From an uncultured Lachnospiraceae bacterium (GTDB lineage: Bacteria; Bacillota; Clostridia; Lachnospirales; Lachnospiraceae): DNA of 64,000 nt. The stretch is from positions 62,001-126,000 of the forward strand of contig CAKRYR010000003.1 of the NCBI GenBank assembly GCA_934432595.1, in the 5' to 3' direction. A model generated the notes under the pieces. The model saw nothing but the letters and a program-made list of their open reading frames with translations, was not told the DNA's origin and did not search any database. The stretch's first letter is position 1. Every line of letters starts with the position of its first letter. Both the position numbers and the translations under genes were made by a program. Of the stretch, positions 1 through 9,175 are shown in pieces.

Positions 1-851
1 CTCTATTATTAAAGAATAAGGATATTAAACAAGCACTTGATGTAGGTAAAAAGAAGAGTATAAACGTTAAGTTAAACAACACAGATAGAACTTTTGGTAC
101 TATGCTAGGTGCAGAATTAACTAGACAACATCCAGATGGATTAGAACAAGATACAATTACCATTAATTGTGAAGGTTCAGGCGGACAAAGCTTTGGAGCA
201 TTTATACCAAAGGGGCTAACATTAAATCTAAAAGGTGATAGTAATGACTACTTTGGTAAGGGCCTTTCAGGTGGTAAGTTAATAGTCTCTATACCTGAGA
301 ATGCTAAATATATATCTGAAGATAACATTATAGTTGGTAATGTTGCGTTATATGGTGCAACATCAGGAGAAGCATATATTGAAGGTATGGCAGGTGAACG
401 TTTCTGTGTAAGAAATTCAGGTGCTACAGCTGTAGTAGAAGGTGTTGGAGAACATGGTTGTGAATATATGACAGGCGGACGAGTTGTTGTACTTGGAACT
501 ACAGGTAAGAATTTTGCAGCAGGAATGAGTGGCGGTATAGCTTATGTTCTTGATGAAAATAATTGTTTATACAAAAATTTGAATAAAGAAATGGTTCTAA
601 TGGAGAAGATTGAGAATAAATATGATGAAGAAGAACTTCGTAGATTAATTAAGAAACATGTTACTAATACATCTTCACAAAAAGGTAAGGAAATATTAGA
701 TAACTTTAAGAGCTATATTCCTAAGTTTAAGAAAATAATTCCTAAGGATTATAAGAAACTATTACAATTGTCTTCTCAATTTGAGGAACAAGGAATGAGC
801 AGAGAAAAAGCACAAATAGAAGCTTTTTATGCAAGTATTAGTGGAAAATAG
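1..851 (+). CDS. gltB: Glutamate synthase large subunit, C-terminal part (partial)
   Basis: This is the end of the large subunit of glutamate synthase (GOGAT), which moves the glutamine amide nitrogen to 2-oxoglutarate. The reading frame is open from base 3, so the gene begins outside the window. What is visible is the C-terminal GXGXG beta-helix domain, with NTDRTFGTMLGAEL at its start, GQSFGAFIPKG, and glycine-rich turns such as GKGLSGGKLIVS and GMSGGIAYV. The amidotransferase and FMN domains are off-window. gltD follows after 27 bases with its own ribosome binding site, as in a normal gltBD operon. The ATG at 102 is internal and is not the start. Confidence 0.93.
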   Translation, partial: LLLKNKDIKQALDVGKKKSINVKLNNTDRTFGTMLGAELTRQHPDGLEQDTITINCEGSGGQSFGAFIPKGLTLNLKGDSNDYFGKGLSGGKLIVSIPENAKYISEDNIIVGNVALYGATSGEAYIEGMAGERFCVRNSGATAVVEGVGEHGCEYMTGGRVVVLGTTGKNFAAGMSGGIAYVLDENNCLYKNLNKEMVLMEKIENKYDEEELRRLIKKHVTNTSSQKGKEILDNFKSYIPKFKKIIPKDYKKLLQLSSQFEEQGMSREKAQIEAFYASISGK

Positions 852-878
852 GAAAGAAATAATCAAGGAGATGAGAGA

Positions 879-2363
879 ATGGGTAAAACAACAGGTTTCT
901 TAGAATATGATAGAAAAGATGGTATAAATGTAGCACCTAAGAATAGAATAGAAGATTTTAATGAATTTCATGGAAGATTACCCCTTGAAGAACAACGTTT
1001 ACAAGGGGCTAGATGCATGGAATGTGGTGTTCCATTTTGTCAAGCAGGTACAACTATAGATGGTATGACATCAGGTTGTCCACTTAATAACTTAGTACCA
1101 GATATTAATGATTTGATTTATCAAGGTAATTTTGAACAAGCATATCTTAGATTAACTAAGACAAATTGTTTTCCAGAATTTACTTCTAGAGTATGCCCAG
1201 CCTTATGTGAGGCTGCGTGTACTTGTACTTTAAACGGTAAGGCAGTTGCATCGAAGGATAATGAAAGAGCAGCTATAGAATATGCCTTTGAACATGGATT
1301 AGTTAAACCACATCCACCTAAAGTAAGAACAGGTAAAAAAGTTGCTGTTGTAGGAAGTGGACCTGCTGGTCTTGCAGCAGCTATGCAACTTAATAGAAGA
1401 GGTCATAGTGTTACAGTATATGAGAGAAATGATAGATTAGGTGGACTACTTATGTATGGAATACCTAATATGAAACTTGATAAAAGTGTAATTGATAGAA
1501 GAATTGACATTTTAAGACAAGAGGGTGTAAACTTTCAATGTAATGTAAATATTGGTAAAGATATTTCATCAAAAGAATTGATAAAAGAGTATGATAGAGT
1601 TATACTAGCATGTGGGGCATCTAAACCAAGAGATATAGATGTGCCAGGAAGAGATGCTAAAGGAATATATTATGCCGTAGATTTTCTATCAAATGTAACA
1701 AAGACATTATTAGATAGTAAACATACAAAAGTACCATATGATTTAGCCAAGAATAAGAAAGTTTTAGTTATAGGTGGTGGAGATACAGGAAATGACTGTG
1801 TCGGAACCGTAATACGTTTAGGAGCAGCCAGTGTTATACAGTTAGAGATGATGCCTATGCCACCTAAGGAAAGAGCAGCTGATAATACATGGCCTGCATG
1901 GCCTAAGGTCTTAAAGACAGACTATGGTCAAGAGGAAGCAATAGCTGTATTTGGTAAAGACCCAAGAATTTATCAAACAACAGTTATTGAATTTATGAAA
2001 GATAAAAGTGGTAAGGTTTGTGGTGCTAAGACTATTGATTTGAAACCAAATTATGATAAAAAAACTGGAAGAACAACTATGGTTAAGGTAAGTGGAACAG
2101 AGAAAGTTATTCCAGTTGACTTAGTTCTAATTGCAGCAGGATTTGTAGGATGTGAGAAATACGTTACAGATAATTTTGGTGTAGAATGCAATGAAAGAAC
2201 TAATGTTAAAACAAAGGAAGGTGCATATAATACTAATGTAGATCGCGTATTTACAGCTGGAGATATGCATAGAGGTCAGTCGTTGGTAGTATGGGCTATT
2301 AGAGAAGGAAGAGAAGTTGCTAAAGTGGTAGATGAATCTATGATGGGTTATACTAATTTATAA
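879..2363 (+). CDS. gltD: Glutamate synthase small subunit (NADPH)
   Basis: The beta subunit of glutamate synthase feeds electrons from NAD(P)H through FAD and iron-sulfur clusters to GltB. The 494-residue length is normal for the family. The N-terminal cysteine-rich part shows CMECGVPFCQAG and CPALCEAACTC, which are cluster ligands. An FAD Rossmann motif (VVGSGPAGLAAA) lies near residue 155, and a second nucleotide-binding motif (VIGGGDTGNDC) near residue 300. The start has an AAGGAG ribosome binding site. With gltB upstream and glnA downstream it forms a GS/GOGAT ammonia assimilation block. Confidence 0.95.
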   Translation: MGKTTGFLEYDRKDGINVAPKNRIEDFNEFHGRLPLEEQRLQGARCMECGVPFCQAGTTIDGMTSGCPLNNLVPDINDLIYQGNFEQAYLRLTKTNCFPEFTSRVCPALCEAACTCTLNGKAVASKDNERAAIEYAFEHGLVKPHPPKVRTGKKVAVVGSGPAGLAAAMQLNRRGHSVTVYERNDRLGGLLMYGIPNMKLDKSVIDRRIDILRQEGVNFQCNVNIGKDISSKELIKEYDRVILACGASKPRDIDVPGRDAKGIYYAVDFLSNVTKTLLDSKHTKVPYDLAKNKKVLVIGGGDTGNDCVGTVIRLGAASVIQLEMMPMPPKERAADNTWPAWPKVLKTDYGQEEAIAVFGKDPRIYQTTVIEFMKDKSGKVCGAKTIDLKPNYDKKTGRTTMVKVSGTEKVIPVDLVLIAAGFVGCEKYVTDNFGVECNERTNVKTKEGAYNTNVDRVFTAGDMHRGQSLVVWAIREGREVAKVVDESMMGYTNL

Positions 2364-2372
2364 TAATTATAT

Positions 2373-2419
2373 TTCACGGCATAATAAAATTCTTCTAAAG
2401 GATTGATTTATGCCGTGAA
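2373..2419 (+). terminator. Inverted repeat after gltD
   Basis: The 11-base arms TTCACGGCATA (2373-2383) and TATGCCGTGAA (2409-2419) are perfectly complementary around a 25-base loop, directly downstream of the gltD stop. A short T-rich stretch (TTTGTTGTTT) follows. It is probably a transcription end or a processing hairpin, but the loop is longer than in a classic intrinsic terminator. Confidence 0.5.
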
Positions 2420-2425
2420 CTTTGT

Positions 2426-2552
2426 TGTTTAATAGGAAATTCCTTCGGAATTTTCCTATTAAACAAAACACTCCGTGAGGATGCACAGCTCGCGGAAGGG
2501 AAGTTTGAACTGCGTTCCCACTCGCACGCGAAAGAGTCGCAAGCGACTCTTT
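2426..2552 (+). repeat. Dispersed hairpin repeat, fullest copy
   Basis: This composite element fills the gltD-glnA gap. It starts with a near-perfect hairpin (2426-2465) and ends in a perfect 10-bp-arm hairpin, AAAGAGTCGC AA GCGACTCTTT (2531-2552), about 30 bases before the glnA ATG. The part between reads through in one frame as TLREDAQLAEGKFELR followed by SHSHAKESQATLC. Related pieces occur near 4747, 9090, 27080 and 53202. The last hairpin could also act as a terminator or attenuator ahead of glnA. Confidence 0.6.
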
Positions 2553-2584
2553 GTTCTATTAATAAAATAAAAAGGAGATAACAG

Positions 2585-3889
2585 ATGAAAACAAAACAAG
2601 AGATAATGAAATTAATTGCAGAAGAGGACGTTGAATTTATTCGTCTTCAATTTACTGACATGTGTGGAAATTTAAAGAATGTTGCGGTAACAGCTAATCA
2701 GATTGAAAAGGTATTGGATAATAAATTTGTATTTGATGGTTCAGCAGTATTTGGAGCATATTTTGGTGAAGAAGAGGATGTATATTTGTCTCCTGATTTG
2801 GATACATTTGTAATACTCCCTTGGAGACCCCAACATGGAAAAGTAGCTAGATTATTATGTGATGTAAAAAAACGTGACGGGCATAGTTTTAAAGTAAGTC
2901 CAAGAACTATATTAAAAAGAGTTGTAAAGGTAGCCACTGAAAAAGGATATACATTTAAGATAGATCCTGAATGTGAATTTTTCTTATTTAATACAGATGA
3001 AAATGGAACACCAACTACTATAACTTATGAGCAGGCAGGATATATGGATGTAGGACCTATTGATTTAGGTGAAAATGCTCGTAGAGACATAGTGTTGACA
3101 CTAGAAGAAATGGGATTTGATGTTGAATCATCTCATCATGAAAAAGCACCAGCACAACATGAAATAGATTTTAGAGAGGCAGAACCTTTGCAAATAGCAG
3201 ATTCTATTATTACTTTAAAGTCAGCAGTGCGTTCAACTGCAACTAGATTTGGATTGCATGCTACATTTATGCCAAAACCAAAGCAAGGTGTAGAAGGATC
3301 AGGTATGCATCTAAATTTAATGGTATATAAAAATGGTAAGAATATATTTAGAGCAGTTGAAAGTGGCAAAGAATCAAGTAAAGAAGCTAAGTGGTTTATA
3401 GGAGGTATAATGGAACACATTAACGCAATATGCGCTATTACTAATCCACTTGTTAATTCATATAAAAGACTTATGTCAGCAATGAAAGCACCTAAAGACA
3501 TAGTATGGTCAAAGAGAAATATTAACGCATTACTTAGAGTATGGAAAACTTTAGGAGAAGACGCTAAAGTAGAGCTTAGATTTCCTGATCCTTCAGCTAA
3601 TCCATATTTAGCTATTGCTATATGTATAGCAGCAGGTATAGATGGAATTGAAAGAAAAATAGATCCTGGTATGCCAGCACCAATGTGCTATGAAAATGGT
3701 ATTGAAATTAAAAAATTGCCGGCAACATTGAGAGAGGCTATATGTGCATTTAAGGAAGATCCTTTTATGGCAGAAGTATTAGGAGAGGACTTTATTAAGA
3801 TATATACTGAGTTAAAAATAAGTGAGTGGGATGAGTATATGGAACAAGTATCTAACTGGGAGATAGAAAAATATTTAAATAGAATATAG
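2585..3889 (+). CDS. glnA: Glutamine synthetase type I
   Basis: Makes glutamine from glutamate, ammonia and ATP. The 434-residue protein has the beta-grasp N-terminus (VEFIRLQFTDMCGN), metal-binding region (DPECEFFLF), the ATP-site signature MPKPKQGVEGSGMHLNL, and the C-terminal NPYLAIAICIAAGIDG. Its length and overall type fit the GSI-alpha group of Firmicutes, which is usually feedback-controlled rather than adenylylated; that is family knowledge. AAGGAGATAACAG precedes the ATG. An ANTAR regulator follows after only 12 bases, so the two are probably co-transcribed. Confidence 0.95.
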   Translation: MKTKQEIMKLIAEEDVEFIRLQFTDMCGNLKNVAVTANQIEKVLDNKFVFDGSAVFGAYFGEEEDVYLSPDLDTFVILPWRPQHGKVARLLCDVKKRDGHSFKVSPRTILKRVVKVATEKGYTFKIDPECEFFLFNTDENGTPTTITYEQAGYMDVGPIDLGENARRDIVLTLEEMGFDVESSHHEKAPAQHEIDFREAEPLQIADSIITLKSAVRSTATRFGLHATFMPKPKQGVEGSGMHLNLMVYKNGKNIFRAVESGKESSKEAKWFIGGIMEHINAICAITNPLVNSYKRLMSAMKAPKDIVWSKRNINALLRVWKTLGEDAKVELRFPDPSANPYLAIAICIAAGIDGIERKIDPGMPAPMCYENGIEIKKLPATLREAICAFKEDPFMAEVLGEDFIKIYTELKISEWDEYMEQVSNWEIEKYLNRI

Positions 3890-3901
3890 AGAGGTGTTAG
3901 A

Positions 3902-4447
3902 ATGAGTAATATCATAGTAGCTTTGCCTAAACAAGAAGATGCAAAGCATATTAGCGATATACTACGAAGATATGGTCTGAAAACGACTGCTATCTGTACG
4001 ACTGGTTCTAAAGTACTCTCGGCTATGCAACAGTTAGAAAGTGGAATATTAATATGTACGCGGCGATTTTCTGATATGTATTATACACAGTTTTTAGAAT
4101 ATAAACCGGAACATTTTGAAATATTATTACTAGTTCCCAAGATAGGATTAGATACGCGTGTACCAGATATTATGACTTTAACATTGCCTCTTAGGGCAAG
4201 CGATTTGTCTAACACGGTTGAAATGATGTTAGTGCAGCAAAACAGACAATTAAAGAAGAAAAAATCTGTACCAAAGAAGAGAAGTAGTGCGGAACAAAAG
4301 TATATAGATGATGCAAAACGAGCATTAATGATTAAAAATAATATGGTAGAGGAAGAAGCATTTCGCTATATTCAAAAATGCAGTATGGACTCAGGAACGA
4401 ATATGGTTGAAGTGTCGCAGATGATATTAAGTATGATTGAGTTTTAG
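3902..4447 (+). CDS. ANTAR-domain antiterminator with degenerate receiver
   Basis: A 181-residue two-domain regulator. Residues 1-110 have a receiver-like fold pattern but lack the normal phospho-acceptor aspartate: the strand where it should sit reads SGILICTRR, and the conserved lysine site reads LPLRASD. Residues 125-181 are an ANTAR RNA-binding domain (IDDAKRALMIKNNMVEEEAF, then IQKCSMD). ANTAR proteins bind paired hexaloop hairpins and prevent transcription termination. It sits 12 bases behind glnA, which suggests nitrogen-linked control, with input from something other than phosphorylation. The function in nitrogen control is inferred from position. Confidence 0.85.
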   Translation: MSNIIVALPKQEDAKHISDILRRYGLKTTAICTTGSKVLSAMQQLESGILICTRRFSDMYYTQFLEYKPEHFEILLLVPKIGLDTRVPDIMTLTLPLRASDLSNTVEMMLVQQNRQLKKKKSVPKKRSSAEQKYIDDAKRALMIKNNMVEEEAFRYIQKCSMDSGTNMVEVSQMILSMIEF

Positions 4448-4801
4448 ATAAATGTTTGATATAAAGAGATAAAGTGAGTGAAAAGGATCTTAGGACGTTA
4501 GAATTAGTGTTGTTTGACATAAATATGGAAAAACTAAAGTATTGTATACCCTCAACATTATATGATAGAATGCTGTGGGTATGCTTAATATGGCGTTAAT
4601 TCAAGGTAGCTTCTCATTTTCACGGATGGGTTTATATATATTTTTTTAATAGGTAAAAGTTTTTCAAATTTTTTCCGAAATAGATATAGTAGGCAAATAG
4701 TACTAATGAAAAATGTAAGCTGAATAAGGGAAAAGTTAAGCATGTAAAAGAGTCGCAAGCGACGCTTTGCTCCAATAAATTGCTCAGAAATGAGGATTAA
4801 T
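4448..4801 (+). other. Intergenic region with one imperfect hairpin
   Basis: 354 bases separate the ANTAR gene from the diguanylate cyclase. They hold an imperfect hairpin at 4546-4582 (arms ATACCCTCAACATT and AATGCTGTGGGTAT, two mismatches) with no T-run, and the short repeat hairpin at 4747-4768. A TTGACA-like box lies at 4515, but no convincing -10 is spaced from it. No gene is apparent. Confidence 0.5.
4747..4768 (+). repeat. Short copy of the AGTCGCAAGCGAC hairpin repeat
   Basis: AAAGAGTCGCAAGCGACGCTTT repeats the terminal hairpin of the element at 2531-2552 with one change in the right arm. As at glnA, it lies a few tens of bases in front of a start codon. Confidence 0.55.
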
Positions 4802-6520
4802 ATGAAAAAAATAAAGGATTTTAGAACAAAATCATTAAAAAAAATATATATAATAATGTTAATAATAATGTGGGGATTAGTAGCCTTAATTTTTTTGTAT
4901 TGTAGAAGTAATAGTGATAAAAGAGATATATTTCCTGATGAAAAATTAGTTGATTTTAATTATGGTTGGTTTGATTCTAATAATAACCCTATCATTATTA
5001 ATCCATTTTCCAATAATAAAGGTTTTAAGGCGGGAAAGACCTATACATATTATCACAAACCTAATAAGGAAATAAAAGAAGGAGACACTATCTGTTTTAG
5101 GGCATTAAGTACAGATGTTACTCTATACATAGGAAATGAAAAGAAATTAACTACGCCATACCATAAGAAGATATTTACACTTTCATCGCCAGGATTGGTG
5201 TGGTATATGTATACATTAAAAGAAAGTGATTTGAATAAAGAATATAAAATAAAGATTAATGCCTGCTATAACGATAACTCTTGCTATATTGATGAAATCT
5301 ATATTGGGGATAAGGCAACTTATTTTAAACAATATTTATTAAGACAACTATTCTCAATAGTAGTTAGTTCGTTAACATTTTTTTTGGGAATAGTATTTAT
5401 CCTTTTAAACATTTACATTAATATATCTCAAAAATTAAATAAACACAGTTTATCATATATTGGACAGTTTGCATGTTCAATGGCAATATGGACATTTAGT
5501 TCAACACATTTAATAGATTTAATACCTAATGTATCACAAACTGTTCAATTTATTGCTTGTGCAATACTATATTTTATACCAATTACAGCATTGTTCTTTA
5601 TTAATTCTAACTTTAATTTAAAGAATAAAGTCATAATTAAAAATAATATTGTATTAGATATAGGATTGTTTATTTTAGCATTACTATTACAATTTACAAA
5701 TATTATGGATTTACATGAAACACTATTTCTATCCCATATAGCAATAGTAATAAGTGTTATATTTGTGGTGTATGCATTTTTTAAAACAAATAAGGACAAG
5801 TCATTTAAAGAAGAAAAAACAAAGATATATATTCGAATGAATTATTTGGTATTTATACTATTGGGATTATTAGCATCAGCTGATCTATATATGTTTTACA
5901 GTAAGCATAATTCTCAGATAGGAATATTTACAAAAGTTTCTGTTTTGTTTGTAATATTATATCTAGGAATAATATCGTTTCAAAATTTATATGACCTTGA
6001 TAAGAAAATTACACATAATAAATTTGTACGTAAGTTAGCTTATACAGATGGTTTAACACAGTTAAATAATCGTACAGCTTATATGGAAAAAATAAATGAA
6101 ATAGAACAAAATATTGATAAATATTCAAATCTAGGTATAGTAACATTTGACATTAACTTTTTAAAAACAATAAATGATACACTTGGACACAACATGGGAG
6201 ATGATTTAATTATATCAGCGGCCAACATAATAAAAAATACATTTAGTCAATATTGTACAACTTATAGAGTTGGTGGAGATGAGTTTATTGCTATAATAGA
6301 TTCATCAGATGCTGAAAAATTATATAAAGAATACTCTATAATGTTTAATGCAAATATAAATAATTTCAATAACTTTTATAATAAGCCATATAAGCTTTCA
6401 ATTGCATATGGTTGTGCTTTCTATAATAAGCATAGGAATATCACAATAAATGAGATTATTAAAATGTCAGATAAAAATATGTATGAAAATAAAATGCAAT
6501 TAAAGAAAGAGAGCAAATAA
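4802..6520 (+). CDS. Membrane diguanylate cyclase (GGDEF)
   Basis: Predicted to make cyclic di-GMP at the membrane. An N-terminal membrane anchor (residues about 12-35) is followed by an extracytoplasmic domain of about 130 residues, then around seven hydrophobic helices (about 175-395), and a C-terminal GGDEF domain. The active-site loop YRVGGDEF is intact, with GGDEF at residues 491-495; LAYTDGLTQLNNR opens the domain. No RxxD inhibitory site is visible ahead of it. The layout is like 7TM receptor-type sensors, and the ligand is unknown. ATG 4802 was chosen because TGAGGA lies 6-7 bases upstream; an ATG at 4790 overlaps that site and has none of its own. Confidence 0.85.
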   Translation: MKKIKDFRTKSLKKIYIIMLIIMWGLVALIFLYCRSNSDKRDIFPDEKLVDFNYGWFDSNNNPIIINPFSNNKGFKAGKTYTYYHKPNKEIKEGDTICFRALSTDVTLYIGNEKKLTTPYHKKIFTLSSPGLVWYMYTLKESDLNKEYKIKINACYNDNSCYIDEIYIGDKATYFKQYLLRQLFSIVVSSLTFFLGIVFILLNIYINISQKLNKHSLSYIGQFACSMAIWTFSSTHLIDLIPNVSQTVQFIACAILYFIPITALFFINSNFNLKNKVIIKNNIVLDIGLFILALLLQFTNIMDLHETLFLSHIAIVISVIFVVYAFFKTNKDKSFKEEKTKIYIRMNYLVFILLGLLASADLYMFYSKHNSQIGIFTKVSVLFVILYLGIISFQNLYDLDKKITHNKFVRKLAYTDGLTQLNNRTAYMEKINEIEQNIDKYSNLGIVTFDINFLKTINDTLGHNMGDDLIISAANIIKNTFSQYCTTYRVGGDEFIAIIDSSDAEKLYKEYSIMFNANINNFNNFYNKPYKLSIAYGCAFYNKHRNITINEIIKMSDKNMYENKMQLKKESK

Positions 6521-6587
6521 TAATATCTTTATACGGTATAAAATGTCTAGAAAATACAAAAATAAATAGATAAAGGAGATTTGTATT

Positions 6588-7868
6588 ATGAATAATTATA
6601 AATTTGAAACACTTCAACTTCATGTAGGTCAAGAAGAGGCAGACCCTACAACTGATTCAAGAGCAGTACCAATTTATGCAACAACATCATATGTTTTTCA
6701 TAATTCAGAGCATGCAGCAGCACGTTTTAATCTAACTGATTCGGGTAATATATATGGTAGACTTACTAATTCTACACAAGATGTATTTGAAAAACGTATT
6801 GCTGCCCTTGAAGGTGGAACAGCTGCTTTAGCAGTTGCTTCAGGTGCTGCTGCTATTACTTATACAATACAAGCTCTAGCTCAAGCAGGAGACCATATTG
6901 TTGCACAAAAGACTATATATGGTGGAACATATAATTTATTAGCACATACATTAACTCACTTTGGAGTAAATACTACTTTTGTAGATGCACATAAACTTGA
7001 AGAGGTAGAAAACGCAATTCAGGACAATACAAAAGCTATATATATAGAAACATTAGGTAATCCTAATAGTGATATTCCAGATATTGACGCTATTTCAGAA
7101 ATAGCACATAAACATGGACTTCCAGTAGTTGTAGATAATACATTTGGAACGCCATATTTGATTAGACCTATAGAACATGGTGCTGATATTGTGGTCCATT
7201 CTGCAACTAAATTTATAGGCGGACATGGAACTACACTTGGAGGTATAATTGTAGATAGTGGTAAATTCGATTGGAAGGCAAGTGGCAAATATGGACAAAT
7301 AGCAGATCCTAATCCAAGTTACCATGGAGTATCATTTGCAGAAGTTGCAGGAGGGGCTGCTTTCGTTACTTATGTAAGAGCAATTCTTCTTCGCGATCAA
7401 GGTGCAGCTATATCACCATTTGCAGCATTCTTGCTTCTACAAGGAACTGAGACACTTTCACTACGTTTAGAACGTCATGCTGATAATACTAAGAAGGTTA
7501 TAGATTTTCTTGTAAAGCATCCTAAGGTTGCAAAGGTTAATCATCCTTCATTACCAGACCATCCAGATCATAAATTATATGAAAAATATTTTCCTAATGG
7601 TGGAGCTTCAATATTTACTTTTGAAATTAAGGGAGGAAGAGAAGAGGCTTTCCGCTTTATAGATAACCTTGAGATTTTCTCTTTACTTGCCAATGTAGCT
7701 GATGTAAAATCACTTGTTATCCATCCTGCATCAACTACTCACGCACAGTTAAATGATGAAGAATTAGCCGACCAAGGTATAACTCAGGCAACGATTCGTC
7801 TATCAATTGGAACGGAACATATAGACGATATCATTGCTGATCTTGAAAAAGGCTTTGCTGCTGTTTAG
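6588..7868 (+). CDS. metY: O-acetylhomoserine sulfhydrylase
   Basis: A PLP enzyme of the Cys/Met metabolism family that forms homocysteine from O-acetylhomoserine and sulfide. The 426-residue length and sequence fit MetY: KFETLQLHVGQEEADP at the start, Y-G-R-L-T-N-S-T near residue 60, and the PLP lysine in HSATKFIGGHGTTLGG. Residues typical of the long MetY insertion (ASGKYGQIADPNPSYHG) separate it from cystathionine gamma-synthases. AAGGAGATTTGTATT precedes the ATG. metA, which makes the acylated substrate, is the next gene, so the two form a direct-sulfhydrylation route to methionine. Confidence 0.93.
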   Translation: MNNYKFETLQLHVGQEEADPTTDSRAVPIYATTSYVFHNSEHAAARFNLTDSGNIYGRLTNSTQDVFEKRIAALEGGTAALAVASGAAAITYTIQALAQAGDHIVAQKTIYGGTYNLLAHTLTHFGVNTTFVDAHKLEEVENAIQDNTKAIYIETLGNPNSDIPDIDAISEIAHKHGLPVVVDNTFGTPYLIRPIEHGADIVVHSATKFIGGHGTTLGGIIVDSGKFDWKASGKYGQIADPNPSYHGVSFAEVAGGAAFVTYVRAILLRDQGAAISPFAAFLLLQGTETLSLRLERHADNTKKVIDFLVKHPKVAKVNHPSLPDHPDHKLYEKYFPNGGASIFTFEIKGGREEAFRFIDNLEIFSLLANVADVKSLVIHPASTTHAQLNDEELADQGITQATIRLSIGTEHIDDIIADLEKGFAAV

Positions 7869-7874
7869 GTTTTT

Positions 7875-7935
7875 GTTTTAGGGACGATTTTCTTTTTGGA
7901 ATTCTAGTGACAATTTGAATAAAAGTCCCTAAAAC
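7875..7935 (+). terminator. Inverted repeat between metY and metA
   Basis: GTTTTAGGGAC (7875-7885) and GTCCCTAAAAC (7925-7935) are perfect 11-bp arms separated by 39 bases. A T-rich stretch lies on the outer left and an A-rich stretch on the outer right, so it could stop transcription on either strand. The long loop makes this less certain. Confidence 0.4.
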
Positions 7936-8020
7936 CAAAAAATCAAGCCTAGACATAGTAATACTCTTAGTGATATAATTGTAAATATATGTAAATTATA
8001 GAATGAAGAGGTGTTTGGTG

Positions 8021-8941
8021 ATGCCAATTTGTATACCATCAGATTTACCGGCAGCGAAGACTTTATTGAAAGAAAATATATTTATAATGGATACTGGGAG
8101 GGCGTCGTCTCAGGACATTCGTCAACTTAAGATATTGGTTCTCAATCTTATGCCTACTAAGATAGATACAGAGACACAGTTAGCTAGATTACTAGGTAAT
8201 ACTCCGCTTCAGATTGAAATGGAGTTGTTATCTGTTAGTCGTGTGCCTAGAAATACACCAGAGGAGCATATGATTTCATTTTATAAGACATTTGATGAAG
8301 TGCGTAATAATTATTATGACGGATTTATTATTACAGGAGCGCCTGTTGAACAGATGTCATTTGAAGAAGTAGACTATTGGTCGGAATTGTGTAAGATAAT
8401 GGAATGGAGTAAATCCCATGTATATAGTACATTTCATATATGCTGGGGGGCACAAGCAGGGCTTTACTATCATTATGGAATAAAGAAAGTTGAACTTCCA
8501 CAAAAACTATTTGGTGTATTTGAACATAAAGTAGTTCATAATGGATCTATATTATTTCGTGGATTTGATGATACATTTATGGTTCCGCAATCACGTCATA
8601 CTACAGTTCTTAAAGAAGATATTGAGAGAATATCTAAGCTTAAGATATTAGCAGAAAGTGAAGAAGCTGGGGTATATGCTATCTCTACAGATGGAGGACG
8701 TCAGATATTTATTACAGGACATTCAGAATATGACACTTATACTTTGAGAAAAGAGTATATGAGAGATAAAGAGGCGGGGCTTAATATAGAGGTCCCTAAG
8801 AATTATTTTCCAGATAATGATGATACAAAAAATCCTAGAAATACATGGAGAAGTGGAGCCAATCTGCTTTATTCTAATTGGTTAAACTACTTTGTATATC
8901 AGACGACACCTTATTTGATAGATAAAATTGAATCATGTTAA
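8021..8941 (+). CDS. metA: Homoserine O-acyltransferase (MetA type)
   Basis: Acylates homoserine for methionine synthesis. The 306-residue protein starts MPICIPSDLPA, which matches the usual MetA N-terminus, and has LVLNLMPTKIDTETQLAR, the catalytic-cysteine block FHICWGAQAGLYYHYG, and the C-terminal GHSEYDTYTL. ATG 8021 is preferred over ATG 8003 because GAAGAGG lies at the right distance and the family begins here. MetA enzymes can use acetyl- or succinyl-CoA; the neighbouring MetY argues for acetyl-CoA, but this is inference. Confidence 0.92.
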   Translation: MPICIPSDLPAAKTLLKENIFIMDTGRASSQDIRQLKILVLNLMPTKIDTETQLARLLGNTPLQIEMELLSVSRVPRNTPEEHMISFYKTFDEVRNNYYDGFIITGAPVEQMSFEEVDYWSELCKIMEWSKSHVYSTFHICWGAQAGLYYHYGIKKVELPQKLFGVFEHKVVHNGSILFRGFDDTFMVPQSRHTTVLKEDIERISKLKILAESEEAGVYAISTDGGRQIFITGHSEYDTYTLRKEYMRDKEAGLNIEVPKNYFPDNDDTKNPRNTWRSGANLLYSNWLNYFVYQTTPYLIDKIESC

Positions 8942-9016
8942 TAGGTTAAAAATATAACTCAGAGTGCAAATATAAAAGCTTCTGAGAGTATGATAAAATA
9001 CATAGAAGAAAATATT

Positions 9017-9163
9017 ATGAGAAAAAGAATAATTTTAATAACAACATTATCTATGGCTATTCAGAACCAGATAAGGATAAATAAAACCCTCCGTGAAGAT
9101 GAATATCTCTCGGAGGAAAATTTGTATTATATTTCAATCTGCGTGGGCAAGAGTTGTAAATAA
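9017..9163 (+). CDS. Possible 48-residue peptide inside a repeat copy
   Basis: A short frame encodes a 48-residue peptide whose second half (NKTLREDEYLSEENLYYIS) matches, at the protein level, the readable frame of the repeat at 2426-2552 (NKTLREDAQLAEGKF). A small hairpin CTCCGTGAAGATGAATATCT is included. There is no clear ribosome binding site. It is either a repeat copy that happens to stay open or a real small peptide; the first is more likely. Confidence 0.3.
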   Translation: MRKRIILITTLSMAIQNQIRINKTLREDEYLSEENLYYISICVGKSCK

Positions 9164-9175
9164 CTCTTTATTTGA

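Noticed and set aside
2531..2552. Calling the hairpin before glnA an ANTAR-controlled attenuator outright
   Set aside because: The same hairpin occurs before an unrelated gene (4747-4768) and behind another (53202-53231), and it has a 2-4-base loop rather than the required hexaloop.
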